Shown here one piece after another: positions 36,806 through 45,677 of a stretch of DNA of 64,000 nt (its first letter is position 1; every line of letters begins with the position of its first letter). Origin of the DNA: Ruegeria arenilitoris (GTDB lineage: Bacteria > Pseudomonadota > Alphaproteobacteria > Rhodobacterales > Rhodobacteraceae); NCBI RefSeq assembly GCF_013035425.1, contig NZ_WQHX01000001.1, positions 558,001 through 622,000 on the forward strand. Reading direction: 5' to 3'. The position numbers and the translations under genes were made by a program. The notes below the pieces were generated by a model. The model was not told the DNA's origin. It did not search any database and saw only the letters and a program-made list of their open reading frames with translations.

Positions 36806-36859
36806 CCCGACCTCCCCTGGATGATGTTGAGGCGTACGCTAGTGGTACTGTTCAATTCT

Positions 36860-36881
36860 GTCTAGACATTTCTGTCTAGTT
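36860..36881. promoter_or_regulatory. Repeated GTCTAG operator in front of the demethylation operon
   Basis: GTCTAGAC (36860-36867), itself a perfect palindrome, is followed seven bases later by GTCTAGTT (36874-36881). Together they also make an 18-base inverted repeat, CTAGACA-TTTC-TGTCTAG (36862-36879). The site is 55-76 bases upstream of the first gene. TetR-family proteins bind such palindromes; GTCTAGAC also fits the GT-N-TA-N-AC consensus of HutC-type GntR proteins. Confidence 0.6.
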
Positions 36882-36916
36882 CGTAAAACGTTGGATTACC
36901 TACACCCGCGCGAAAA

Positions 36917-37546
36917 TCATAGATTTGCGCTGGGTCGGCTTTGAATAGACTTAAACCAAGCCAATGTGGCACTGTTTTCAGTTGGAATACGCATCCTTAT
37001 AACTCTTGCGAAATCCACAAAGACGAATGCCGAAATGTCCGCCAGAGTAAAATCGCTACTGGCCACATAGACGCTGTTTTGTAATCTTTCCTCCAATAGT
37101 TCAAAAAATGCCGCCACACGGTTCTTCCCGCGTTCTGCCAATTCTGGTATCTGCGCGTAGTTTACGCGCCCTGGGATTGCCCGGCCATCAAACGCCGGAT
37201 GCGAATTTCGAAGAGCGTCGGCTATTGGCGCGCCACCCTGTTGTTCGACAATCGCATTCCACATCAGGACCGCTCCCTTTTCGTCCGGAGTTCTCCCCAT
37301 AAGTGGCGGTTCGGGGAAACTGGCCTCCAAATAGGCTGCTATACCGAGGTTTTCGGTTAGCGTCGTTCCGAGATCGGTAACTAATACTGGAACGGTGGCC
37401 CTGGGATTCACAGCAAGAAAGGCCGCATCGCGCTGTTCTGCGCGCGCAATCGAAATTTCGCGGGTTTCGATATCGAGCCCTTTTTCCGCGATGAACATTC
37501 TCGCGCGTCGAGGATTTGGTGCCGTCGAACAATCATAAAAAAGCAT
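36917..37546 (-). CDS. Glutathione S-transferase family protein
   Basis: This 209-residue protein has an N-terminal thioredoxin-like domain with the glutathione-contact segments NPRATVPVLVTD and TLTENLGIAAYLE, and an all-helical C-terminal domain ending in FTLADISAFVFVDFAR. The Ser/Cys near the start (YDCSTAPNPRRARMF) could serve as the activating residue. The substrate is unknown. It lies upstream of, and is divided by the operator from, the demethylation operon, on the same strand. Confidence 0.88.
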   Translation of the reverse strand: MLFYDCSTAPNPRRARMFIAEKGLDIETREISIARAEQRDAAFLAVNPRATVPVLVTDLGTTLTENLGIAAYLEASFPEPPLMGRTPDEKGAVLMWNAIVEQQGGAPIADALRNSHPAFDGRAIPGRVNYAQIPELAERGKNRVAAFFELLEERLQNSVYVASSDFTLADISAFVFVDFARVIRMRIPTENSATLAWFKSIQSRPSANL

Positions 37547-37636
37547 CGCCAGTTTCCCAGTAGAGTCAGATTTCAGGAATTTAGAGCGCTGGTTTTGGCC
37601 GTAAAGAGAAGGTTCAATTCGTGATTAAAACGCAGC

Positions 37637-38134
37637 TCATCGTCTGTAAATAAAACACCGCCCTGCGACAGCGCCCGGCGGCAGAGGCAGTTCCTGCAGA
37701 CCGTCGAAATACATTCTGTCACTTGAAACCATCAATCCACCCGGAGCCAGCAATGGTTGGACAAGTGGCGAAACCAGCTTGGCAAAGGCATCATTCTTTT
37801 CGCGGCTGTGGCCGCCAAGATCTGCATGAATCAAACTGGCCGCAGCGCCGAAACGATCAACCGAAGCCGGCAGGGTTTCGCGCACGTCGCCTAGAATCAC
37901 CCGATTTTCGGGAGGCGTAGAATCGGGGTGAGAAGCCACTGCGCGTTCGAACACGTAAATGGGGCGGTCCAGAATATGTTTTTTCATGTGGTGGTACGTC
38001 CGACCGTTGCCCAAACCCAACTCGATAACCGGGCCGGGAAGATCCGACGTTTCAGAAATGGCAAAATCCAGACAGGCGCGTTGCGACACCATTCGATCAA
38101 TAAACAGATCCAGACGGCTTTGATTGTCGGACAC
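37637..38134 (-). CDS. Small class I SAM-dependent methyltransferase
   Basis: This 165-residue methyltransferase has motif I as VIELGLGNGRTYHHM and a later LAPGGLMVSSDRMYF strand. I chose the GTG at 38134 (AGAGG seven bases upstream) over the frame start at 38206. A second copy of the same small family lies at 54445-54945; the two share GLGNGRTY, the HP..PP segment after strand 2 and their length. The substrate is unknown. It is a single gene here, divergent from the ABC importer operon. Confidence 0.82.
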   Translation of the reverse strand: MSDNQSRLDLFIDRMVSQRACLDFAISETSDLPGPVIELGLGNGRTYHHMKKHILDRPIYVFERAVASHPDSTPPENRVILGDVRETLPASVDRFGAAASLIHADLGGHSREKNDAFAKLVSPLVQPLLAPGGLMVSSDRMYFDGLQELPLPPGAVAGRCFIYRR

Positions 38135-38366
38135 AAGAGACCTCTTTCTTTTTTCCAGGCCCACGACAAAGCAGGGCCGACCGAGCCGTTGATTACAAAA
38201 TCTCAACCTATTGTGTAGGCAAACATGCCATTATTTAGCAATTCCGCGACAATTCTGCCAAAGAAGGTGTTTGACTACCGCGCCCCAACCGCGCGAAAGT
38301 GCTTCAAAAAGTCAGGGAGTTCACAAAGCAGATGTTGATCCACGGCCAACCGGGTGGAAAACCCGA

Positions 38367-40139
38367 ATGACCGCGCTGCTGTCCGTACAGGATCTTAGCA
38401 TCGGGTTTGGCGCGGGTCCGTCCGTGGTCCAAAACGTCAGCTTTGAAGTCGAGCCTGGTCAAACGCTTGCTCTTGTGGGTGAATCCGGATCCGGAAAGAC
38501 AATATCGTGCCGGGCTGCGCTGCGCATTTTGCCACGCACGGCGCAGATACGCAGCGGTTCCATCACCCTGAACTATTCAAAAGGAACTGCTGATCTTATC
38601 GCCACTAGCGAACGTCAAATGCGCGACATCCGAGGCGACCGGGTTTCTATGATTTTTCAAGAACCCATGCGGTCGCTATCCCCGCTACACAAGATAGGCA
38701 ATCAAGTCAGCGAGGTTTTGTGGCTGCATCACAGAACATCAGAAGCGGAAGCCCGCAAAAAAGTGCTGACCCAATTCGAACGGGTCGGTTTCCCCGACCC
38801 GGAACGGGCCTATAATTCTTACCCATTTGAATTGTCTGGCGGAATGCGTCAACGCGCGATGATCGCGATGGCCATGGTGTCAAAACCTGAACTCCTGATT
38901 GCGGACGAGCCGACTACAGCGCTGGACGTGACCACTCAGGCACAAGTTCTTGGCCTTATAAAAGAACTGCAGCGTGAAACTGGCATGGCCTTGATCCTTG
39001 TAACGCATGATCTGGGAGTTGTCGCAAATATGGCAGAGCAAGTAGTGGTCATGCACAAGGGCCGCGTTATGGAGTCAGGCCCCGCCGGCCCCATACTCAG
39101 TGCACCTGCTCACCCCTATACAAAACAGCTTTTTGACGCCGCTCCGGCTATCCCGGAACAAGACGCCGTGGGCCTGCCAATGCCAAGCGAGGATCTGATC
39201 CTCGAAATGATCGATGTGTCAAAGACTTATACCATGCGTTCCAGCAAAGCATGGAAGGCCGATAAGCTTATCCATGCTTGCCGGGGCGTAGATTTGAAAC
39301 TGGCGCGTGGCAAAACTCTGGCTATCGTAGGCGAAAGCGGCTCGGGCAAGACGACTGCTGCGCGAATCGCTTTGGGGGCGGAACTTCCCGACCCCGGCGG
39401 ACAAGTCCTGTTCCGTTCATCTGAAGAGGCCAACCCAACAACGGTAAATCAGATGTCGCGAGCAGAACGAAATGCGTTCCAGCGCAAGGCACAAATGGTC
39501 TTTCAAGATCCCTATAGTTCGCTCAGCCCGCGAATGCGTATCCAGGATGCCATGACTGAACCGCTTGAGATCCATAAATTGGGTACTGTGGCAGAACAAA
39601 AAGACAAAGCTGCGGAAATGCTCACGCGGGTTGGGTTGAATGCAGACATGCTGAAACGCTATCCCCATGCATTCTCAGGCGGCCAACGCCAACGTCTTTC
39701 GATTGCCCGAGCAATGATGTTGGACCCTGCCTTGATCGTCTGCGACGAGCCGACTTCGGCGCTCGACGTTTCTGTTCAAGAGCAAATCCTCACGCTCTTG
39801 GAGCATCTGCAGGACAGCTTGAACCTGTCGTATTTGTTCATCTCGCACGATCTAGCTGTCGTGGCACGCATTGCCGACGAAGTAGCTGTTATGCGGCAGG
39901 GGCTGGTCGTGGAGCAGGCCCCACCAGAAACTTTGTTTTATAACCCCCGGCATCCCTACACCAAAGCGCTGATCGCAGCGCAACCAGAACCTGACATAAA
40001 CAGGCCGATCGACCTTAAACTGGTTGCTTTAGGCGCAGGTTCGCCCGACAGTTGGGAAGATGCCTTCCGTTTCTCCGACTCCATGATACCCTCACTAATA
40101 GAGATGGAGCCTGGCCATAAGGTACGTTGCCATGTTTAA
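38367..40139 (+). CDS. Peptide/opine-type ABC importer, fused twin ATPase subunit
   Basis: This 590-residue protein holds two complete ABC ATPase domains (YejF/DppD-DppF-like). Each has Walker A GESGSGKT, a signature (LSGGMRQR, FSGGQRQR) and Walker B (LLIADEPTTALD, LIVCDEPTSALD). The frame is open upstream to 38211 but the family start is MTALLSVQDL; GGTGGA precedes the ATG at 38367. It is the first gene of an importer operon, with the next gene overlapping by eight bases. Confidence 0.94.
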   Translation: MTALLSVQDLSIGFGAGPSVVQNVSFEVEPGQTLALVGESGSGKTISCRAALRILPRTAQIRSGSITLNYSKGTADLIATSERQMRDIRGDRVSMIFQEPMRSLSPLHKIGNQVSEVLWLHHRTSEAEARKKVLTQFERVGFPDPERAYNSYPFELSGGMRQRAMIAMAMVSKPELLIADEPTTALDVTTQAQVLGLIKELQRETGMALILVTHDLGVVANMAEQVVVMHKGRVMESGPAGPILSAPAHPYTKQLFDAAPAIPEQDAVGLPMPSEDLILEMIDVSKTYTMRSSKAWKADKLIHACRGVDLKLARGKTLAIVGESGSGKTTAARIALGAELPDPGGQVLFRSSEEANPTTVNQMSRAERNAFQRKAQMVFQDPYSSLSPRMRIQDAMTEPLEIHKLGTVAEQKDKAAEMLTRVGLNADMLKRYPHAFSGGQRQRLSIARAMMLDPALIVCDEPTSALDVSVQEQILTLLEHLQDSLNLSYLFISHDLAVVARIADEVAVMRQGLVVEQAPPETLFYNPRHPYTKALIAAQPEPDINRPIDLKLVALGAGSPDSWEDAFRFSDSMIPSLIEMEPGHKVRCHV

Positions 40140-42045
40140 GACTACCCGTGATACGTTTTTTGCCGCTTCGCTGACCTTGCTGGGTATGCTGCCCACGAAC
40201 GCATTTTCCAATTCGGAATTGCAGGAAAGCGCGTTCTGGAAATCCGAAGTCGACAGTGGCGACCTGCCGCCGGTTCAGGATCGCATTCCTTCCGAACCAC
40301 TAGTAGTGGACCTCACCAAGAAAGGGCGCGAACTGGGCACGCCGGGCGGCACATTGCGTACTATGGTCACGCGATCCAAAGACATTCGCCAGATGGTCGT
40401 TTACGGCTATGCCCGCCTAGTAGGTTTTGACAACAACTACGAACTGGTTCCCGATATTCTTGCATCGTTCGAAAACGAAGATAACCGCAAATTTACACTC
40501 AAGTTGCGCGAAGGGCATAAATGGTCTGACGGCTCACCATTCACGTCGGAAGATTTCCGCTATTGGTGGGAGGACGTTGCGAACAACGAACTGCTCAGTC
40601 CTTCTGGCCCACCAGATTTTCTGCTTGTCGAAGGTCAGTCTCCGACGGTGAGTTTCCCCGACGAAAGAACTATTGTCTATGAGTGGGAAAACCCCAACCC
40701 GAGTTTCTTGCAGTCTTTAGCCCAAGCTCGCCCACCGTTTATTTATCGACCTTCGGAATTCCTGAAAAAATACCATGAGAAATTCGCTGATAGTGAGGAG
40801 TTGGCTTTTGCTGTTGATGACGCGCGCGTAAAAAGCTGGGCGGCTTTGCACAACAAGCTGGATAACCTCTACAAATTCGACAATCACGAACTACCGACTT
40901 TGCAGCCATGGCTGAATGCAAGCTCGGGAAAGAAAATCCGGCACAACTTTGTACGAAATCCCTATTATCACAGGATCGATACGAATGGTGTGCAACTGCC
41001 GTATATCGACGTTGTCGAAATGGAGATTGTCGCCCCCGGATTGGTGGCTGCCAAAACAAACGCCGGCGAATCGGACTTGCAGGGGCGCGGTCTCGCATTC
41101 CGAGATGCCTCGATCCTCAAGAAAGGCGAGGCAGAGGGCGGTTACACTACCCTATTGTGGAAAACCGGGGTGGCTTCTCAGATCGCTATATATCCGAACC
41201 TGAATTTCTCAGACGATGCATGGCGCGATGTGCTGCGCGATGTCCGCGTAAGGCGAGCTCTATCTCTGGCAATTGACAGGGAGACAATCAATCAAGCTCT
41301 CTATTTCAAACTGGCCAAACCCGGGGCGATGTCAGTTCTGCCAGCCTCGCCTTTCTATAGCGAGGAAAACGCACAGTCATGGGCCCAATTTGACCCCGAG
41401 CAAGCCAACGCTCTGTTGGATGAGGCTGGATTGGACCAACGCGACGGCAACGGCATTCGGAAACTGCCTGATGGTCGCCCAATGGAGCTGGTGATCGAAA
41501 CGGCCGGGGAACGGCAAGAGGTAGAAAACGCCTTGCAGATTGTTACCGACAACTGGCGAGACGTCGGGGTCAAACTGGTCATGCGCCCGCTGGATCGGGA
41601 CATTCTGCGAAACCGGGTTTTTTCAGGCAATACGATGGCATCGGTCTGGTTTGGATGGGACGATGGTATTCCACAGGTGCACACGTCTCCTGCATACTTG
41701 GCACCGACCGATCAAGTCTTTCTTGCTTGGCCGAAATGGGGGCAATTCTACCAAACAGGTGGCGATGCCGGTGAACCGCCAGATTTGCCCGAAGCTGAGC
41801 GTTTGATGACACTTGCACACGATTGGGAAATTGCGGCGACAGACGAAGAACGCACGGCGGCTTGGCGTGAAATGCTGGATATTCACGCGGATCAGTTGTA
41901 CGCGATCGGCATCTTAAATGGGGCTCCGCAGCCCATAGTCGTTTCGAACCGACTGCGCAACGTACCCGAGCAAGCCATGTGGGCATGGGAGCCGGGTGCG
42001 CATTTTGGCATCCACCGCCCAGACGAATTCTTCTTCGCCGACTGA
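40132..42045 (+). CDS. ABC importer periplasmic substrate-binding protein (SBP family 5)
   Basis: This 637-residue protein begins with a signal peptide ending near MLPTNAFS, without a lipobox cysteine. The SBP_bac_5 hallmarks are present: LGTPGGTLRTM, FTLKLREGHKWSDGSPFTSEDF, and VRRALSLAIDRETIN. It is longer than typical dipeptide binders, more like the opine- and microcin C-type binders. The ligand cannot be read from sequence. It overlaps the ATPase gene and is followed 15 bases later by the permease. Confidence 0.92.
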   Translation: MFKTTRDTFFAASLTLLGMLPTNAFSNSELQESAFWKSEVDSGDLPPVQDRIPSEPLVVDLTKKGRELGTPGGTLRTMVTRSKDIRQMVVYGYARLVGFDNNYELVPDILASFENEDNRKFTLKLREGHKWSDGSPFTSEDFRYWWEDVANNELLSPSGPPDFLLVEGQSPTVSFPDERTIVYEWENPNPSFLQSLAQARPPFIYRPSEFLKKYHEKFADSEELAFAVDDARVKSWAALHNKLDNLYKFDNHELPTLQPWLNASSGKKIRHNFVRNPYYHRIDTNGVQLPYIDVVEMEIVAPGLVAAKTNAGESDLQGRGLAFRDASILKKGEAEGGYTTLLWKTGVASQIAIYPNLNFSDDAWRDVLRDVRVRRALSLAIDRETINQALYFKLAKPGAMSVLPASPFYSEENAQSWAQFDPEQANALLDEAGLDQRDGNGIRKLPDGRPMELVIETAGERQEVENALQIVTDNWRDVGVKLVMRPLDRDILRNRVFSGNTMASVWFGWDDGIPQVHTSPAYLAPTDQVFLAWPKWGQFYQTGGDAGEPPDLPEAERLMTLAHDWEIAATDEERTAAWREMLDIHADQLYAIGILNGAPQPIVVSNRLRNVPEQAMWAWEPGAHFGIHRPDEFFFAD

Positions 42046-42060
42046 GTCAGGAGCAGCCAT

Positions 42061-43089
42061 ATGGTCATGCTGCGCTACGCAGTGTATCGCTTTTTCACGA
42101 TGCTGCTGACGTTGTTGGTGGTCTCGGTCCTGATATTCGTAATTATCAATCTTCCACCAGGCGACTACCTCAGCAATCAGATCGCGGAATTGCAGGCCTC
42201 GGGCCAGTCTGCCGGTGTGGCTAAGGCAGAGTTCCTAAGAAAGGAATATGCTCTGGACCGTCCAATGTGGGAGCAATATTTGATCTGGATGGGTTTCTGG
42301 CAGGGACCGCATGGTTTCGAAGGCTTATTGCAGGGAAATTACGGTTGGTCGTTTGAATTTGACAGGCCCGTGTCCGAGATTGTAGGCGACACGCTTTGGC
42401 TAACCGTGGTGGTTAATCTGGCAGCGATTCTGTTTGTATACGCTGTTGCGCTTCCTCTTGGTGTCTTGGCCGCTGCTCGGTCCAGAACGTGGATCGATTA
42501 TACCTCTGCTTTCGTGGGGTATCTTGGACTGGCAACACCCAACTTTTTGTTGGCTCTTATCTTGTTCTATTACGGGCACCGGTATTTCAACCTACCAATC
42601 GGTGGCTTGATGGATCCAATATACGAAGGCCAACCGATGAGTTGGGATAAGCTGAAATCCATTCTGGTTCACTTGATCGTCCCGACATTTGTAATTGGCA
42701 CTTCTGGCGCGTCGGCAATGATGCAACGCCTGCGGGCAAACATGTTGGACGAACTCGGTAAGCCTTATGTGGAAACTGCTATTGCAAAGGGCATGTCCCC
42801 GTCGCGGATGCTTACAAAGTACCCACTGCGTGTGGCCTTCAACCCATTCGTCGCGGACATCGGCAACCTCTTGCCGTCAATGGTCTCAGGTTCGGTTCTG
42901 GTTTCGGTTGTCCTTGGTCTTCAGACCATTGGTCCGACCCTATTGACGGCTCTTAAGACGCAAGACCAATTCTTATCAGCGTTTATTCTGATGTTCGTGG
43001 CACTGCTAACACTTATCGGCACAATGATATCGGATATTCTTCTTGTCATGCTGGACCCACGCATTCGATATGAGGGGCGTGAAGCATGA
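42061..43089 (+). CDS. ABC importer permease, DppB-type
   Basis: This 342-residue inner-membrane protein has the DppB N-terminal helix (YRFFTMLLTLLVVSVLIFVII) and the EAA loop region (RMLTKYPLRVAFNPFVADIG) that contacts the ATPase. AGGAG lies seven bases before the ATG. It ends in a four-base overlap with the partner permease. Confidence 0.93.
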   Translation: MVMLRYAVYRFFTMLLTLLVVSVLIFVIINLPPGDYLSNQIAELQASGQSAGVAKAEFLRKEYALDRPMWEQYLIWMGFWQGPHGFEGLLQGNYGWSFEFDRPVSEIVGDTLWLTVVVNLAAILFVYAVALPLGVLAAARSRTWIDYTSAFVGYLGLATPNFLLALILFYYGHRYFNLPIGGLMDPIYEGQPMSWDKLKSILVHLIVPTFVIGTSGASAMMQRLRANMLDELGKPYVETAIAKGMSPSRMLTKYPLRVAFNPFVADIGNLLPSMVSGSVLVSVVLGLQTIGPTLLTALKTQDQFLSAFILMFVALLTLIGTMISDILLVMLDPRIRYEGREA

Positions 43090-44240
43090 CCGACAGACCA
43101 GACGACCGTTTCGTAGACGATGCCCCGTTCGACCCAAACGCATCCATACAGCAATTGGAGCGCGCGGATCTTGATGCCCCGAACTGGGTTCTGGTTTGGC
43201 GGAAGTTTAAAACCCACAAACTTGGCTTGATCTCAGGCATATTCCTGTTGTTTTGCTATCTGATGTTGCCCTTTGCAGGGTTCATTGCACCCTATGGGCC
43301 CAATGACCGGAACGGGGAACATCTTTATGCACCGCCGCAATCCGTCAACTGGTTCCACGAAGGGGAATTTGTAGGCCCATTTGTTTATCCCATTGTAGCC
43401 GAGGCTGATCTTGAAACTTTTCAATGGAAGTTTGTTCCTGATACCGAAGATCCACGCCCAGTTCGGTTTTTTTGCGAAGGATCGGAATACAAACTAGCAG
43501 GGCTGATCAAGACGAACACCCATCTTTTCTGTGCGCCTGAAGGTGCGACTTTGTTCCTTTGGGGATCAGATCGCCTTGGTCGTGATGTATTTAGCCGAAT
43601 TTTATACGGCGCTCAGCTATCGTTGACAGTTGGCCTAATCGGAATTTCGGTGTCGTTCTTTCTAGGCATTCTTTTCGGATCTATGGCCGGGTATTTTGGC
43701 GGCAAGATCGACTGGGTTATCAACCGTGTTATTGAAATCCTCCGCTCATTGCCCGAATTACCTTTGTGGCTCGCTTTATCCGCTGCTGTTCCATCGAACT
43801 GGAGTCCTGTGGCGGTGTTCTTCATAATATCGATTATTCTGGGCATCCTCGACTGGCCTGGGCTCGCCCGATCCGTTCGTGCCAAGTTTCTGTCGCTGCG
43901 AGAAGAAGAATACGTACGTGCCGCCGAGATGATGGGGGCAAGTTCGGGTCGGGTGATCCGAAAACATTTGCTGCCGAATTTCATGTCTCATCTTATCGCC
44001 TCGGCCACGCTTTCTATCCCCGCGATGATCCTAGGTGAAACGGCACTCAGTTTTCTTGGCCTCGGTCTGCGTGCCCCAGCAGTAAGTTGGGGTGTGATGC
44101 TGAACGACGCGCAGAACCTAGCGTCGATCGAAATTTACCCTTGGACTGCAATCCCAATGTTGCCAATCATCGTTGTTGTTTTGGCATTCAACTTCCTTGG
44201 TGACGGCCTGCGCGACAGTTTGGATCCGTACCAACAATGA
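43086..44240 (+). CDS. ABC importer permease, DppC-type
   Basis: This 384-residue inner-membrane protein is the second permease. Its EAA loop reads EYVRAAEMMGASSGRVIRKH, followed by LGETALSFLGLGLRAPAVSWG, both standard for DppC. A long periplasmic-side segment between the first and second helices makes it larger than E. coli DppC, as in the YejE-like branch. It overlaps both neighbours by four bases. Confidence 0.93.
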   Translation: MTDRPDDRFVDDAPFDPNASIQQLERADLDAPNWVLVWRKFKTHKLGLISGIFLLFCYLMLPFAGFIAPYGPNDRNGEHLYAPPQSVNWFHEGEFVGPFVYPIVAEADLETFQWKFVPDTEDPRPVRFFCEGSEYKLAGLIKTNTHLFCAPEGATLFLWGSDRLGRDVFSRILYGAQLSLTVGLIGISVSFFLGILFGSMAGYFGGKIDWVINRVIEILRSLPELPLWLALSAAVPSNWSPVAVFFIISIILGILDWPGLARSVRAKFLSLREEEYVRAAEMMGASSGRVIRKHLLPNFMSHLIASATLSIPAMILGETALSFLGLGLRAPAVSWGVMLNDAQNLASIEIYPWTAIPMLPIIVVVLAFNFLGDGLRDSLDPYQQ

Positions 44241-45592
44241 GCCTTCTTGCCTCTCTCCCGGCCCCCGGTACTTTTGAGTCTGCGGGCACAGGCGACCTGC
44301 CCAGCGCGTTTGCTGTGTCAGAACTGGCGACATTGAGTTGCGCCGCTGTGGGGCAAGAACTTTCCCGTCTGATGACAGTAACAAACCTGACCGCGAATAG
44401 TCAGTCGGTGTCAGTTGACCATCGTCTTGCCTCGCTATGGTTCGGCGAATCCTTTAAACCTGACGGCTGGCAGATGCCAAGCTTGTGGGACGCCGTTGCA
44501 GGGGATTACCGTGCAGCGGACGGCTGGATCAGATTGCACACCAACCTTCCTCACCACAGGGCGGCCGCGCTGGGGGTTCTTAAAGCCGAAGTAGATCGGG
44601 AATCTGTGGCTAGGGCTATTCGCCGATGGACCGTTGCCGATCTTGAAAGCGCGATCGTTGCCGAAGGTGGCGTCGCCGCCGCCATGCGAAGCCGGGCTGA
44701 GTGGCAGGACCATCCTCAGGGCCGGGCAATTTCTCGCGACCCGCTCATAGGCTGGCAGTCTCCAAGAGGCGTCAAGCTTCGTGATCGACCACAAGCATCC
44801 GTAAGCCGACCCTTGGCTGGGTTAAGGGTTTTGGACATGACACGCATTTTGGCCGGGCCTGTGTCGACCCGAACACTTGCCGGTTTCGGAGCAGATGTTT
44901 TGCGTATTGATCCACCTGGCTGGGACGAACCGGGGGTCATAACAGGTGTTTCTTTGGGTAAACGTTGTGCCTATCTGGATTTGAAATCGCAATCAGGGCT
45001 GGATCGCCTGAGAGAGCTTCTTGCCCAAGCAGATGTATTTATTCACGGTTATCGCCCCGGCGCCCTGGATTCGCTCGGCCTGACTAAAGCCGAACGTGAC
45101 GGTTTGGCTCCGAACAGAATCGAAGTTACTCTGGACGCTTACGGTTGGCAGGGACCTTGGGCCAACAGACGCGGCTTTGATAGTTTGGTGCAAATGAGCT
45201 CAGGCATTGCGCACGCCGGAATGGAATGGGCTAACGCTGATAAACCTACTCCGCTACCAGTGCAGGCATTGGATCATGCGACGGGCTATTTGATGGCGGC
45301 GGCAGCGCTGTCCGCAATGGCCGAAGCTGCGTCTGGACACACAGTCATGACAGCACGCCTTTCCTTGGCTAGGACTGCCGAACTGTTGGCCAGCTTAGCC
45401 AAGACCGGCACTGAGGGAAACATTACCACCGCTTCAATTGAGGATTACTCTCAAACGCCGGAAGATACAGGATGGGGGCCCGGTCGCCGCCTAAAGCCCG
45501 CTTTAACCGTTGGGCCCGCAAACATGCGTTGGAATCTGCCTGCTGGTCGGCTGGGCACTTCTGCCCCGGAATGGGCTTCACTCGGCGATTGA
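44237..45592 (+). CDS. CaiB/BaiF-family (class III) CoA-transferase
   Basis: This 451-residue protein matches class III CoA-transferases in LAGLRVLDMTRILAGPVSTRTLAGFGADVL and in the YGWQGPWANRRGFDSLVQMSSGIAHA segment. A divergent N-terminal region of about 190 residues precedes these, which suggests a duplicated family domain. The activated acid is unknown. Its ATG overlaps the permease stop by four bases, so the enzyme is coupled to the importer and probably acts on the imported compound. Confidence 0.88.
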   Translation: MSLLASLPAPGTFESAGTGDLPSAFAVSELATLSCAAVGQELSRLMTVTNLTANSQSVSVDHRLASLWFGESFKPDGWQMPSLWDAVAGDYRAADGWIRLHTNLPHHRAAALGVLKAEVDRESVARAIRRWTVADLESAIVAEGGVAAAMRSRAEWQDHPQGRAISRDPLIGWQSPRGVKLRDRPQASVSRPLAGLRVLDMTRILAGPVSTRTLAGFGADVLRIDPPGWDEPGVITGVSLGKRCAYLDLKSQSGLDRLRELLAQADVFIHGYRPGALDSLGLTKAERDGLAPNRIEVTLDAYGWQGPWANRRGFDSLVQMSSGIAHAGMEWANADKPTPLPVQALDHATGYLMAAAALSAMAEAASGHTVMTARLSLARTAELLASLAKTGTEGNITTASIEDYSQTPEDTGWGPGRRLKPALTVGPANMRWNLPAGRLGTSAPEWASLGD

Positions 45593-45677
45593 ATTGTGCG
45601 CTGGGCCAAGTAATCCCGAAACACCAAAACAGCAAAAGCTTTATTGACGAAGGATGCCAAGGCGTCTTGGACACTCC

